DNA of 64,000 bases from Vulcanimicrobiota bacterium (GCA_003161435.1 PMOS01000024.1:91599-155598); one strand, 5' to 3'; counted from the first letter of the stretch, positions 18,526 through 28,606 are shown. Notes: generated from the letters alone by a model not told the origin. Made by a program: numbers and translations.

Positions 18526-19713
18526 TCAGGGCCACGGTAATGACAGCGCGTCGGCGATAGCGGCGTCGTCGAGGCCCGCTTCGCGGAGGATCTCGGCGCC
18601 GTGCTCGTTGAGTTGCGGGGCGTGACGTAACGCGGGCGTTTCGCCGGCGCTCAGGCGCGTTGGGCGGCGCACGGTGCGTAGCGTCCCTTCGCTCGGGTGT
18701 TCTTCGACGCCGAAGAACGTTGCGCGCAGGTGCTCGTCCTCGAGCAAGTCTGCAACGTCCATGAGCGGGACGACCGGGATGTCCGCCGCACCCAGCGCGC
18801 CGAGCCACTCGGCTGACGTCCTCGTCGCGATGATCTCGGCGACGATCCCGTAGACCGCATCGTACTCGCGCCGGCGCACGTCGGGATCCCAGAGACGCGG
18901 GTCGGCGGCGAACTGTTCCTCGCGGCCGACGATCGCGAAGAACCGCCGCCAGTGCTTCTCGGTATAGACCAGCAAGCAGATGTATCCGTCGAGCGTGCGC
19001 ATCGGGCGGCGATTCGGCGCGAGCGCGCGGTTGTAGCCGAGATCGCCGGCCGGCGGCTCGAACAGATGGCCGGCGAGGTGATCGCTGAGCACGAGCTCGG
19101 CCAGCGTCTCGAACATCGGCACCTCGACCTGCTGGCCCTCACCGCTGCGCTCGCGCGCGAAGAGCGCGGCGATGACGGCGTGCGCCGCGTTCATCCCGGT
19201 GATGCGGTCGGCGATGAGCGCGGGGACGAACCGCGGTTCGCCGCCTACGCGCGCGAAGATCGCCGCCAAACCGGAGATTCCCTGGATGAGGTCATCGTAC
19301 GCCGGCCGCGCCGCGTACGGCCCGTCCTGACCGTAGCCGACCAGATCGGTGTACACGATCCGCGGGTTCACCGCGCGGACGTCCTCGTATCCCAGCCCCA
19401 AGCGTTGCATCGCCGCCGGCCGCACGTTGGTGATCAGCACGTCGGCGGTTTCGCACACCCGCAGCAGCGCGGCACGTGCGGGTGCGCGCTTGAGGTCGAG
19501 CACGATGCTGCGCTTGCCGCGGTTCATGAACATGAACAACGGGCCCATGCCGCGATGGCGCGACGGTCCGGCGTACCGCATCACGTCGCCGTCGGGAGGT
19601 TCGACTTTGATCACGTCGGCGCCGTAGCCGGCGAGTAGATGCGTCGCCCATGGCCCCATCACGACCGTCGAGAGGTCGACGATGCGGATCCCCGCCAGCG
19701 GCGCGCCACTCAC
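18526..19713 (-). CDS. CaiB/BaiF-type (class III) CoA-transferase
   Basis: 395 residues from the GTG at 19713, which overlaps the preceding stop by 4 nt (GTGA). Family III features: PLAGIRIVDLSTVVMGPWAT, GADVIKVEPPDGD, NRGKRSIVLDLK, DVLITNVRPAAMQRLGLGYE, and the catalytic Asp in PAYDDLIQGISG. These enzymes transfer CoA between carboxylic acids through an aspartyl-CoA intermediate. Substrates cannot be deduced; formyl-CoA, carnitine, succinyl/benzylsuccinyl and methylcarboxylate members all share these motifs. It is the last gene of a run with a secreted protein, an RND pump and asparaginase, with no clear metabolic link. Confidence 0.9.
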   Translation of the reverse strand: MSGAPLAGIRIVDLSTVVMGPWATHLLAGYGADVIKVEPPDGDVMRYAGPSRHRGMGPLFMFMNRGKRSIVLDLKRAPARAALLRVCETADVLITNVRPAAMQRLGLGYEDVRAVNPRIVYTDLVGYGQDGPYAARPAYDDLIQGISGLAAIFARVGGEPRFVPALIADRITGMNAAHAVIAALFARERSGEGQQVEVPMFETLAELVLSDHLAGHLFEPPAGDLGYNRALAPNRRPMRTLDGYICLLVYTEKHWRRFFAIVGREEQFAADPRLWDPDVRRREYDAVYGIVAEIIATRTSAEWLGALGAADIPVVPLMDVADLLEDEHLRATFFGVEEHPSEGTLRTVRRPTRLSAGETPALRHAPQLNEHGAEILREAGLDDAAIADALSLPWP

Positions 19714-21194
19714 TGCGCGAGGATCAGGCCGGTCCCCGCGGCGACGCTGTTCGGAACGGCCGTCGACCAGCGCGGTGTCCCGCCCCGGTACCACGAGGTC
19801 GTCGTGTTCTGCACGAGCACGTGCCGGTACGGCCGCATCAAGCCGCCGATCGCGGCCGCGCCGCTGCCGATGTTGACGATCGCCGCACAGCCGCCGATCG
19901 GCGCGCCGTCTTGGTAGCAGACCGCGTACTCGCGGACGAACACGTCGCGCGACGTGCGAAACGCGTTCACGTCGCCTGAAGCCGGCGTAGCGACGAGCGG
20001 CGCCGATGGGACGATCGTCTCTTCGGGGAACGTCCCGTCCTCGGTCCCCGAGCCGCTCGGAAAATTATACGGGATCGCTTCGACCGAGTACGCCGGATCG
20101 TACACGATCCAGTCGCTGGCGAGTTGCGTGAGAATGTTCGGCGCGCTGCCGTCGCCGCCGAAGTACTCGATCACGTACTTGTGCATCCCGTGATAGAGCA
20201 GCGCCGCGTTCGCGTTGTCGATCCAGCGAGGCTCGCTGATCGATCCCCAGGCGCCCTCGAGCATGACGCCCTCGAGGCGCGTCGCGCGGCGCGCCCAGAC
20301 CAGACTGTACTCGTCGGCGTGTCCGCCGCTGTTCGCGATCACCGGCCGGCTCGACGCGTCGGTCAGGTTGACGGCGTCGTTCGCATATGCTTGCTGCGCG
20401 CCGAGCGGGTTGGAAGGCGACGAGTGCCGATCCCATTCAACGGCGGTTTCGCCGTAGTAGTAGCACCAGAACGCGTAGTCGGAGTGCGCGCAGGTCGGCG
20501 GCGCGTATGAGGTGTGACCGTACTTCGCATCGCGACCACAGTAGCCGTACGCGGGCTCGCAGTTGTAGCCGCCGCCGCCGTCGTCTTCGAAAACGTCCGT
20601 TGCGGCCGTGTTCTGGCGCGTCACCTCGGCGAACGCCGCCTGCACGTCGGGATCACCGATGAAGAACGGCTCGTACTTCGTCCCACCGTCGTCGGGGAAA
20701 GCGACCGCGTACAGGCGGTTGCCGTTGTTTCCTTGGTGCTGGAACGCGTGCGCGTAGCTCCCGCGCTCGGCGTGCAGATGACCGGCAACCTCATCCGACC
20801 CGTGCGAGCAAGGATTGGAGCCGTCCTCGGCGACGCCGGGCGGCAGCAGGAGCGACGAGAGAAACTTGCCGCCCAGAACCGGGAACGGGCCGCAATACGG
20901 CGCGATGTTCGGATCGGTGTACACGATGATGTGCTTGGCTCCGGCTGCCGCCAACTCGCTGCTGACCCCGATTAGCTCGCGCTTCGCGTTGACCTCGTTC
21001 CAGTCGACGTGTCGCCCCATCCACGCCAGATCGACGTTCATGTTCCGCGGGCTCACGCAGTCGTGCCCGCGTGGGCAGGCGTATTTCCAGTTGTGCAAGT
21101 GCTGCGGCCCGGCATCGCGACGCGGCGCTGCCCCGAAAGCCGCTAGCACGAACGCCGCGGCGACCAACATTCGTCCGACTCGCCCGACGGCCAC
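19710..21194 (-). CDS. Secreted protein of unknown function, glycoside-hydrolase-like features
   Basis: 494 residues with a signal peptide (MLVAAAFVLAAFGAA) and many Trp/Tyr/Cys-containing motifs of an exported protein: CPRGHDCVSPRNMNVDLAWM, AKHIIVYTDPNIAPYCGPF, YNCEPAYGYCGRDAKYG, EGVMLEGAWGSISEPRW, KYVIEYFGG. Alternation of short strands with helices and the acidic EGVMLEGAW and IVYTDPN elements suggest a TIM-barrel like those of putative glycoside hydrolases, but I do not recognise a family. At least eight cysteines could form disulfides. GTG at 21194 has GGGAG upstream; an alternative ATG is eight codons in. It sits 17 nt downstream of the RND pump. Confidence 0.6.
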   Translation of the reverse strand: MAVGRVGRMLVAAAFVLAAFGAAPRRDAGPQHLHNWKYACPRGHDCVSPRNMNVDLAWMGRHVDWNEVNAKRELIGVSSELAAAGAKHIIVYTDPNIAPYCGPFPVLGGKFLSSLLLPPGVAEDGSNPCSHGSDEVAGHLHAERGSYAHAFQHQGNNGNRLYAVAFPDDGGTKYEPFFIGDPDVQAAFAEVTRQNTAATDVFEDDGGGGYNCEPAYGYCGRDAKYGHTSYAPPTCAHSDYAFWCYYYGETAVEWDRHSSPSNPLGAQQAYANDAVNLTDASSRPVIANSGGHADEYSLVWARRATRLEGVMLEGAWGSISEPRWIDNANAALLYHGMHKYVIEYFGGDGSAPNILTQLASDWIVYDPAYSVEAIPYNFPSGSGTEDGTFPEETIVPSAPLVATPASGDVNAFRTSRDVFVREYAVCYQDGAPIGGCAAIVNIGSGAAAIGGLMRPYRHVLVQNTTTSWYRGGTPRWSTAVPNSVAAGTGLILAQ

Positions 21195-21211
21195 GCGCTC
21201 CCTACCCCCGG

Positions 21212-24200
21212 TTACACACGGGCCGGCCGCGAATCACCGACGGTTCCCGATGCGCTGCCGACGGAACCGTTCGGCGGGTTCGATTTGCCGCGGCCCATCC
21301 CCAAGCGCTCTTCGATCGAAGCGATGAACACGTAGAGCACCGGCGTGATGAACAGGTTGAGGATCGTCGAGAGGATCATCCCGCCGAACACTGCCGTCCC
21401 CAGCGAGTGGCGCGACGCGCTCCCGGCGCCCGACGCAAAGACGAGCGGCGTCACGCCGAGAATGAACGCGATCGACGTCATGAGGATCGGGCGCAGCCGA
21501 GTCTCGGCCGCCCGTCGCACCGCGGTGACCGTGTCAATCCCTTGGTCACGCATCTGGTTGGCGAACTCGACGATCAAGATCGCGTTCTTCGACGCCAGTC
21601 CGATCAGCATGACGAACCCGACCTGCGCGAACACGTCGGTCGTGATGTGGCGCAGCGCCAGGCCGCCGATCGCGCCGAGCAGCCCCAGCGGAACGGCGAA
21701 CAGGATGATCAGCGGGTCGGCGAAGGACTCGTACTGCGCTGCGAGGACGAGGAACACGAACACGATCCCGAGCCCGAAGATCAGCGCAGCCTGTGCCCCG
21801 CTCTCGATCTGCTCGCGCGAGATCCCGCTCCACTCGTAGGCGAACCCGGGCGGCAGATGCGCGGCCAGCCCCTGCATCGTCTGGATCGCCTCGCCGGTAC
21901 CGTGCCCGGGGGCCGGGGTTCCGCTGATGTCGATCGCGCGATACAAGTTGAAGTGCGTGATGACGCCCGGGCCTTTTACTTCCTGGAGGTTTACCAGCGC
22001 GCCGATCGGGATCGGCGGCGCCGCGACCGCCAGGCCGTTGACCGTCTGCGGCGTGTCGGAGTGGACGAAGATCGACTGCAGGTCGCTCACCCGCGACCGG
22101 TACGGCGTGTCGGCTTGAACGTACACGCGGTACGCCTTGCCGTTCATGTCGAAATCGTTCACGTAGACCGAGCCGAGAAACACCTGCATCGTATTGAACA
22201 GGTCAGGGAGCTGAACGCCCAGCGAGAGCGCCTGCGCGCGGTTGACGTTGATCAAAATGGTCGGCTTGTCGTCCCGGAACGTCGTGTAGACTTGGGATAA
22301 GCTCTTCGTCTGATAGGCGGGGTAGATGATCTGATACGTCGCCGCGTTGAGGAGCGCCGGGATCCCGGCGTTGCCACGGTCCTCCAACTCGAAGTCGAAC
22401 CCGCCCTGGAAGCCCAGGCCCGGGATCGACGGCGGGTTGAGCATGAACGCCTGCGCGCCGGGCATGAAGAACAGCCGCTGGTTGACGCGGTTGATCACGG
22501 CGCCGATCGCGTGATCGGGACCTCGGCGCTCGCCCCACGGCCGCAACCGGATGAACATCGTGGCGTAGTTCGAACCGTTCCCGGTGAAGCTGAAGCCCGC
22601 GGCGTCGAAGACGTCGGTGATCTCCGGCTGCTGCTTGAGGATCGCCTCGATCTTCCGCTGCATGACGTGCGTATAGTCGAGCGACGAGCCGGGCGGCGCT
22701 TGCATCGCGATGATCGCGAAGCCCTGGTCCTCGTCGGGGATGAATCCGGTCGGCGCGTGCACGTACGACCAGCCGGTGAGCGCCAACAGCACCGCAAAGA
22801 CGCCGAGCACGGCCCAGCGCAGCGCGAGCACGCGCGGCAGCACGCGGCGGTAGCCCGCGCGAGTGGCGCTGATCGCGCGGTTCACCGGCACGAAGAAGCG
22901 CGACTCGCGGCGCGCGGTGCGTCCCAGGAGCAGCGAGGAGAGCACCGGCGTCAGGGTGAGCGCGCAGAACAGCGAGATCGTGATCGAGCACGCGATGGTC
23001 AGCGCGAACTGCTTGTAGAGCTGGCCGGTCGTCCCCGGGAAAAAGGCGACCGGTACGAAGACGGCGAGCAGCACCAGCGACGACGCGACGACGGCGCCTT
23101 GAATCTCCGCCATCGCCTCGCGCGCGCCCTCGAGCGGGGGCATCCCTTTCTCTTGGATGAACCGCGCGATGTTCTCGATCACCACGATCGCGTCGTCGAC
23201 CACCAGACCCGTTGCCAAAGTGAGGCCGAACAGGGTGAGCTGGTTGATCGAGAAGCCCAGCGCGTTCATCAGGAAGAACGTCCCGATCAGCGAGACGGGG
23301 ATCGTGAGCGCGGGGATCAGCGTGGTGCGCCAATCCTGCAAGAACAGGAAGATCACCAGGACGACCAGCGCGATCGCGATCAGCAGCGTGATCACGACCT
23401 CTTTGATCGACTCGCGCACGAACTCGGTCGAGTCGAACGCGACCTGATAGCTCATCCCGGAAGGGAACTTCGTGGCAAGCCGGTCGAGCGTGTCGCGGAC
23501 TTGCTTGGAAACCTGTAGCGCGTTGCCGCTCTGCAGCTGCAGCACGCCCAAGCCGACGCCGTCTTTTCCATCGAACCAGAGCGAACCGCCGTAGTTCTCG
23601 GCACCCAGCGTCACCCGCCCGACATCCGAGACTTTCGTGAAGCCGCCGTCGGGCGTCGTGCGCAGGATAATGTTCCCGAACTCGGTGGTGTTGGTGAGGC
23701 GTCCGGTGGCGCGGACGCTGTACTCGTACGGCTGGTTTCCGTTGGTCGGCGGCGCGCCGATCGAGCCGGCGGCGACCTGCACGTTCTGCGCCGTGAGCGC
23801 GTTGACGACGTCCCCCGCCGTCAGATTGTTGTCGGCCAGCTTCTTGGGATCGACCCACAGCCGCATCGCGTACTTGCGCTCGCCGAAGACCAGCACGTCG
23901 GAGACGCCGGTGACGCGCTTGATGTCGTTGACGACATTGTCTTCGAGGTAGTTGGTCATGAAGATCGAGTCCCACCGTTTGTCGGTGGACGTCACGCCGA
24001 TCGCCATGACGAACGTGCCGGAGTTCTTCGCGACGGTGACCCCGGTGAGCTTGACCTCGTTGGGCAGCCGCCCCTGAGCCAAATTGACCGCGTTCTGGAC
24101 GTCGTTGGCCGCCTGATCGAGACTGCGGTCGAGGCTGAACGTGCAGGTGATCTGCGAGGTGCCGTCGCTGCCGCTCTGCGAGCTGATGTATCGCAGCCCT

Positions 24201-24418
24201 TGGACGCCGTTGATGGCCTGCTCGAGCGGCGTCGTGACCGATGACTCGACCGCTTCCGCGCTCGCGCCCGTGTAGACTGCGGTCACGGTCACGGTGGGCG
24301 GCGCAATATTCGGATACTGTGCGACCGGAAGGATCGGAATCGAGATCAATCCGAGCAGCAGGATCACCAGCGACGCGACCGATGCAAAGATCGGCCGCCT
24401 GAGGAAGAACTCGGTCAC
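21212..24418 (-). CDS. RND-family (HAE1/AcrB-type) efflux transporter
   Basis: 1068 residues, full AcrB/MexB length. N-terminus MTEFFLRRPIFASVASLVIL, first periplasmic loop with SQSGSDGTSQITCTF, TM4 proton-relay aspartates in GLVVDDAIVVIENI, internal repeat after ~540, TM10-12 with VGFVMLIGLASKNAILIVEF and GTAVFGGMILSTILNLFITP. It exports lipophilic or amphipathic compounds by proton antiport as a trimer. The usual adaptor (AcrA-type) and outer-membrane channel genes are missing next to it; its neighbours are asparaginase (6 nt upstream) and a secreted protein. The C-terminus (GRGKSNPPNGSVGSASGTVG) is Ser/Gly-rich and non-conserved. Confidence 0.95.
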   Translation of the reverse strand: MTEFFLRRPIFASVASLVILLLGLISIPILPVAQYPNIAPPTVTVTAVYTGASAEAVESSVTTPLEQAINGVQGLRYISSQSGSDGTSQITCTFSLDRSLDQAANDVQNAVNLAQGRLPNEVKLTGVTVAKNSGTFVMAIGVTSTDKRWDSIFMTNYLEDNVVNDIKRVTGVSDVLVFGERKYAMRLWVDPKKLADNNLTAGDVVNALTAQNVQVAAGSIGAPPTNGNQPYEYSVRATGRLTNTTEFGNIILRTTPDGGFTKVSDVGRVTLGAENYGGSLWFDGKDGVGLGVLQLQSGNALQVSKQVRDTLDRLATKFPSGMSYQVAFDSTEFVRESIKEVVITLLIAIALVVLVIFLFLQDWRTTLIPALTIPVSLIGTFFLMNALGFSINQLTLFGLTLATGLVVDDAIVVIENIARFIQEKGMPPLEGAREAMAEIQGAVVASSLVLLAVFVPVAFFPGTTGQLYKQFALTIACSITISLFCALTLTPVLSSLLLGRTARRESRFFVPVNRAISATRAGYRRVLPRVLALRWAVLGVFAVLLALTGWSYVHAPTGFIPDEDQGFAIIAMQAPPGSSLDYTHVMQRKIEAILKQQPEITDVFDAAGFSFTGNGSNYATMFIRLRPWGERRGPDHAIGAVINRVNQRLFFMPGAQAFMLNPPSIPGLGFQGGFDFELEDRGNAGIPALLNAATYQIIYPAYQTKSLSQVYTTFRDDKPTILINVNRAQALSLGVQLPDLFNTMQVFLGSVYVNDFDMNGKAYRVYVQADTPYRSRVSDLQSIFVHSDTPQTVNGLAVAAPPIPIGALVNLQEVKGPGVITHFNLYRAIDISGTPAPGHGTGEAIQTMQGLAAHLPPGFAYEWSGISREQIESGAQAALIFGLGIVFVFLVLAAQYESFADPLIILFAVPLGLLGAIGGLALRHITTDVFAQVGFVMLIGLASKNAILIVEFANQMRDQGIDTVTAVRRAAETRLRPILMTSIAFILGVTPLVFASGAGSASRHSLGTAVFGGMILSTILNLFITPVLYVFIASIEERLGMGRGKSNPPNGSVGSASGTVGDSRPARV

Positions 24419-24424
24419 GGAGAC

Positions 24425-25477
24425 TCAGACCGCGGGATGTGCCGGGGGGTTGCTACCGGACGGGAGCCAGCCCTCGAGGGCGGCGACCTCGCCGACGACG
24501 TTGCCCGCGACGTTCTTCACTGGGACGAACGCGTGCGGGCGCATCGCCTCCCGCGCGGCGGGTTCGAGCGCATGGAGCGCGTCGAGTACCGCGAGCGTCG
24601 CGGGCGACGCCGCACGGCGCGTTCCGTCGGTCACCTTGAGTGCGACGCCGATGCCGGCGTCCAACAGGGCGTCGCAATGCACCCCTTCGGCGCCGGCTTT
24701 GCCGACGACCCGGCCGCCGGTCGCGCGGATCAGATCCGTATCGAAACGCCCCGTCCCGGCGACGTACCACGGCTCCGACGCCATTGCGGACGTAACCCGC
24801 GCTAATGCCGTCGCATCGTCGTCGTCGAGCCCGCGCAACGTGGCCATGCGTGCGAACGAAACGGCGGCCTTGCGGAGCGTCGTCGCGTAGACCGGGATGC
24901 CGCAACCGTCGACGGCGAGCGCGTCGCCCTCGAAGACGTCGTCGCTGACGCGCCCGCACAGCGCGAGAATCGTTCGTTGGGCGGGGTGCGACGGCTCGGT
25001 GTAGCCGGCGAACGGTGCGCCGAGGACCTTCGCGAGCGCAAGGATCCCAGCGTGCTTTCCGCTGCAGTTGTTGTGCAACTGCGTCGGCCGTTCACCGTGC
25101 GCCGCCAATGCCGCAGCCGCCGGTTCGTACGACGGCGGATGCACGCCGCAGGCGAGGTCGTCGACGCTCGCGCCGATTCGTTCGAGCATCGACGCGACCA
25201 GGTCGACGTGTCCGGGCTCGCCGTTGTGCGACGCGCACATCACGGCCAGCTCGCGCTCGCCGAAACCGAACCGTTCGAGCACGCCGGCCCGAACCGCTGC
25301 GGCCGCGATGAACGGCTTGGCTGAAGAGCGTAGGAACACGGGCGTGTCGATCGTTCCAACCCGTGCGACGACCGTGCCGTCGACGTCGGCCGCGCAGGCG
25401 GCGACGTTATGGATCGACTCGACTCGCCCACCGCGGCGCACGGCGACCGCCGGAACTCCGGCCAACTCCCAGAACAT
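24425..25477 (-). CDS. L-asparaginase II (thermolabile, AnsA-like rhizobial type)
   Basis: 350 residues with the fold of asparaginase II of the Rhizobium etli type, related to beta-lactamase-like Ser hydrolases rather than to E. coli AnsB. Landmarks: RRGGRVESIHNVAACAADVD, FLRSSAKPFIAAAAV (SxxK catalytic pair), VMCASHNGEPGHVD, GVHPPSYEP, LHNNCSGKHAGILALA, GDALAVDGCGIPVYATTL and GKAGAEGVHC. It hydrolyses asparagine to aspartate and ammonia. The ATG at 25477 is chosen because codons further upstream overlap the divergent gene and are non-conserved; no clear Shine-Dalgarno is seen. Confidence 0.88.
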   Translation of the reverse strand: MFWELAGVPAVAVRRGGRVESIHNVAACAADVDGTVVARVGTIDTPVFLRSSAKPFIAAAAVRAGVLERFGFGERELAVMCASHNGEPGHVDLVASMLERIGASVDDLACGVHPPSYEPAAAALAAHGERPTQLHNNCSGKHAGILALAKVLGAPFAGYTEPSHPAQRTILALCGRVSDDVFEGDALAVDGCGIPVYATTLRKAAVSFARMATLRGLDDDDATALARVTSAMASEPWYVAGTGRFDTDLIRATGGRVVGKAGAEGVHCDALLDAGIGVALKVTDGTRRAASPATLAVLDALHALEPAAREAMRPHAFVPVKNVAGNVVGEVAALEGWLPSGSNPPAHPAV

Positions 25478-25549
25478 GACGGGGACGCCGCGTTCGCGCG
25501 CAGGCCCCGCCCTCCTCGGCGCAGCGGCCTGCGATGGGTACAAGCGAAT

Positions 25550-26629
25550 ATGGACGCTCGCACGTACGCCTCCAACGTGTCCATCCGCCCCGAAGTGGTG
25601 GCGGAGTTCGCGGATCACTGGCCGTCCGGGATCGCACCGGCCCGCGACGGACGGATCTTCCTGAGCTTCCCGAGGCTCGACCCCGTGCCGGCGCCGGCCA
25701 CCTTGACCGAGCTGATCGACGGTCGGCCGGTTCCCTTCCCCGACGCATCGGTGAACGCTCTGGACCCGAGCGACGCAAAGCATCGCTTCGTGTCGGTGCA
25801 CGGCCTGGCGCTGGGTCCGGGAAACCGCCTGCTCGCCCTCGATACGGGCGCGACATCGATCGAGCGGTGCGACCCGAGCGCGGCGAAGCTCTACGTGATC
25901 GAACTCGAGCACAACACGATCGTCCACGGCATTGGATTCCCCGACGATGTCTGTCTGCCGACGTCCTACCTCAACGATCTGGTGATCGACTACAACCGCG
26001 GCAAGGCGGGCTACGCATATATCAGCGACTCCGGCCCGCACGGTCCGAACGGGATCATCGTCGTCGATCTCGACAGTGGTGCGTCATGGCGTCGCCTGAG
26101 CGGACACCCGAGCGTGCGTCCGCCGCAACGGCCGGGCTTCGGGATCGCCACCGAGTCGGGGCTGATGCGCACGACGGTCGGCGTCGACGGGATCGCGCTC
26201 TCGCCCGACGGCCGGACGCTGTGGTGGACGCCACTGTGCTCGTACGATCTCGCCAGCATCGATACCGACATCCTCGCGCAGCGCCACGCGGATCCATACG
26301 TCGTGGCGCGGCACGTCGTCCAACACGACGCGCGCGACTTCGCGAGCGATGGTCTGGACTCCGATCGCGAAGGCCGCGTCTACTTCACCGACGTGACGCA
26401 TGGGATACTGCGGCGTCTGATCCCGACCGAGAACCGGTACGAGACGCTGCTGCACGGAGAGCACTTCGCGATCTGGCCCGACGCGGTGAAACTCGGGCCT
26501 GAGCGGATCGTCTACATCACCGACAGCCAAGTCAATCGTCAGCCGGCCTGGAACGACGGTCAGGATCTTCGCACGCCGCCATACCGTCTGTATCGCGCCG
26601 CGATCGACGCCGACCCCGCGCAGTTCTAG
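25550..26629 (+). CDS. Yellow/major royal jelly protein (MRJP)-family beta-propeller protein
   Basis: 359 residues. MRJP/Yellow-like signatures: FLSFPRL near the N-terminus, VSVHGLALGPGNRLLALDTG, GYAYISDSGP, GIIVVDLDSGASWRRLSGHP, GVDGIALSPDGRTLWWTPL, and EGRVYFTDVTHG. The family forms a six-bladed propeller and in bacteria is often annotated as L-dopachrome tautomerase-related. No signal peptide is seen from this start. Divergent from asparaginase (72 nt between starts). Its stop shares the palindrome CTAG with the convergent gene. Confidence 0.82.
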   Translation: MDARTYASNVSIRPEVVAEFADHWPSGIAPARDGRIFLSFPRLDPVPAPATLTELIDGRPVPFPDASVNALDPSDAKHRFVSVHGLALGPGNRLLALDTGATSIERCDPSAAKLYVIELEHNTIVHGIGFPDDVCLPTSYLNDLVIDYNRGKAGYAYISDSGPHGPNGIIVVDLDSGASWRRLSGHPSVRPPQRPGFGIATESGLMRTTVGVDGIALSPDGRTLWWTPLCSYDLASIDTDILAQRHADPYVVARHVVQHDARDFASDGLDSDREGRVYFTDVTHGILRRLIPTENRYETLLHGEHFAIWPDAVKLGPERIVYITDSQVNRQPAWNDGQDLRTPPYRLYRAAIDADPAQF

Positions 26630-27444
26630 TGCGAGCGCGCCGACGCGGGTCCCGAGCGTGCCGGTTCTGAACGCGCTGGTTCCGAACGAGCGGGCGGCGG
26701 CGCAGGGTGATACTCCGGCGCGGACCCGCGCGATTGGGGCGACGGCGCTCGCGATTGCGGCACCGCCCCGCCGCGGTCGCGGAAGTTGCCCGCCGCACCG
26801 GATCCGACTCCGAACTGTTGGGGAACCGCGGTCAGCGGCACCGCGTACGACGGCACGCTCACGCTCGGCGCGGGACTGGTTTGATCGTCGAGCGGCTGCC
26901 GTATCGGGTGACCGGGCGTCGGGTGTTCGATTCCCCGCGTCACGCCGGGCTTGGGAGATGCCGGCGGTGGCGCTGGCCCACCGCCTTGGTCGCCGAAGCC
27001 GCCAAAGAAACCCAGGCCGAGACCGTATGCCGATGCCAGGCCGTAGTCGTAGCCGTAGTCATAGCCGTACGTGTCGTAGTTCGACGCTCCCGATTCGTCA
27101 TATCCGTACGGTGCGTCGATCTCGATCGCGCTGAACGACGCGCCCGCATTGAAACCCACGATCGTGACCGTCATGCCGACCGCCAATCGCAAACCGCGCG
27201 GGTTGATGATCGTCCCTTGGCGCAAGGCCACGGAGTCGAGAAAACCGCGATCGTCGCGCACGACGATGGCGAACGGTCCTTGGATCGCCTCGATGCGGCC
27301 GTGAATCGTCTCTTGCCCGCTCGGGGCGGGACGGCTGAAGGACGGGACCCCCTGCGCCGCGGCGCGCTCCGGGACCGCGGCGACACCGAGTGCAAGCGCT
27401 CCGGCGATTGCGCCGGCGGCGAACGTAGCAACGAAAAGACGCAT
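26626..27444 (-). CDS. Secreted protein with OB-like domain and Pro/Arg/Ser-rich repeat tail
   Basis: 272 residues from ATG 27444 (a longer frame adds nine residues). Signal peptide (MRLFVATFAAGAIAGALALG), then ~80 residues of beta-rich domain (IHGRIEAIQGPFAIVVRDD, VALRQGTIINPRGLRLAVGM) that looks like a small OB-type barrel. A Tyr/Gly-rich segment (YDTYGYDYGYDYGLASAYGL), a Pro-rich linker and a C-terminus of PARSE-type repeats follow. Function unknown; probably an envelope or surface protein. Its stop overlaps the convergent MRJP gene by 3 nt. Confidence 0.7.
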   Translation of the reverse strand: MRLFVATFAAGAIAGALALGVAAVPERAAAQGVPSFSRPAPSGQETIHGRIEAIQGPFAIVVRDDRGFLDSVALRQGTIINPRGLRLAVGMTVTIVGFNAGASFSAIEIDAPYGYDESGASNYDTYGYDYGYDYGLASAYGLGLGFFGGFGDQGGGPAPPPASPKPGVTRGIEHPTPGHPIRQPLDDQTSPAPSVSVPSYAVPLTAVPQQFGVGSGAAGNFRDRGGAVPQSRAPSPQSRGSAPEYHPAPPPARSEPARSEPARSGPASARSH

Positions 27445-27556
27445 TCCGCACCTTCCCCGTTCTCGAATCATGCGGTTACGAATTGATGGTACGCCGCAAA
27501 TTCCGGAAAACCCTGAGAATCCTCCGGCTTGCCTAGGAAGAGTCCCCGATGTTCGC

Positions 27557-28516
27557 TTACGCGAGGGCAGGCTCGAAGACGTTCGCCTCTTGTTCGGCGT
27601 ACAGCGGGCTCGACAGGTAGCGTTCGCCGGTGTCGCAGATGATCGTCACGATCACCTTGCCGGCGTTCTCCGGGCGGGCGGCAACTTGCATTGCGGCCCA
27701 CAAGTTCGCGCCCGATGAAATCCCCGCCAAGATTCCCTCTTCACGCGCGAGACGCCGCGCCGTTGCGACCGAGTCGTCGAACGACGCCTTGATCACCTCG
27801 CTGTAGACATGCGTGTCGAGGATCGACGGCACGAAACCGGGAGCGAAGCCTTGCAGCTTGTGCGGGCCGGGTGCACCGCCCGAAAGAACGGTCGACGTAT
27901 CCGGCTCGACCGTGATGCACTCGACCGACGGCTTGCGTTCCTTCAACAAATGCCCCGCGCCGGTAATCGTCCCGCCGGTGCCGACGCCGGCGATGAGGAT
28001 ATCGACTTTGCCGTCGGTGTCGCGCCAGATCTCCTCGCCCGTCGTGCGGTAGTGGATCTCCGGGTTCGCGGGATTGTCGAACTGGCCGGGCTGGAAGAAC
28101 TTGGCCGGGTTCGATGCGACGATCTCGTTGGCTTTTGCGATCGCGCCCTTCATGCCCTCAGTTCCGGGCGTGAGCACGAGTTGCGCACCGTACGCTTTGA
28201 GTAAGTTGCGGCGCTCGATCGTCATCGTCTCGGGCATGGTGAGAATGAGCGGGTAACCCTTGGCCGCACAGACGAACGCGAGCGCGATCCCGGTGTTGCC
28301 GCTGGTCGGCTCGACGATGACCGAGTCGGGACGGAGTTTGCCGTCGCGCTCGGCCGCTTCGATCATCGCGACCCCGATGCGGTCCTTCACCGATCCGGCC
28401 GGATTCTTGGACTCGAGCTTACACAAGATCTCGGCGCCCAGACCCTTGTTCAACCGCGGGATTCGAACCAGCGGCGTGTTCCCGAAAGTGTCGGCGATGT
28501 TGTCGTAGACGCGCAT
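27557..28516 (-). CDS. cysK: Cysteine synthase A (O-acetylserine sulfhydrylase)
   Basis: 319 residues, normal CysK length. N-terminal [23 protein letters not shown] lysine in [13 protein letters not shown], substrate loop [28 protein letters not shown] phosphate-binding loop and SSGAN near the C-terminus. It makes cysteine from O-acetylserine and sulfide with PLP. No serine acetyltransferase gene lies nearby. Start ATG 28516; it is divergent from the MBL nuclease gene by 114 nt that contain a short repeat. Confidence 0.95.
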   Translation of the reverse strand: MRVYDNIADTFGNTPLVRIPRLNKGLGAEILCKLESKNPAGSVKDRIGVAMIEAAERDGKLRPDSVIVEPTSGNTGIALAFVCAAKGYPLILTMPETMTIERRNLLKAYGAQLVLTPGTEGMKGAIAKANEIVASNPAKFFQPGQFDNPANPEIHYRTTGEEIWRDTDGKVDILIAGVGTGGTITGAGHLLKERKPSVECITVEPDTSTVLSGGAPGPHKLQGFAPGFVPSILDTHVYSEVIKASFDDSVATARRLAREEGILAGISSGANLWAAMQVAARPENAGKVIVTIICDTGERYLSSPLYAEQEANVFEPALA

Positions 28517-28606
28517 TGTGGACCGGTAAACCCCGGCTCGGCTTGAAAGGGTGCGGTCAGCGCCCGACGCGAACGGATGTTCGCCTTCCCGCGCAGGAAT
28601 CAAGCC

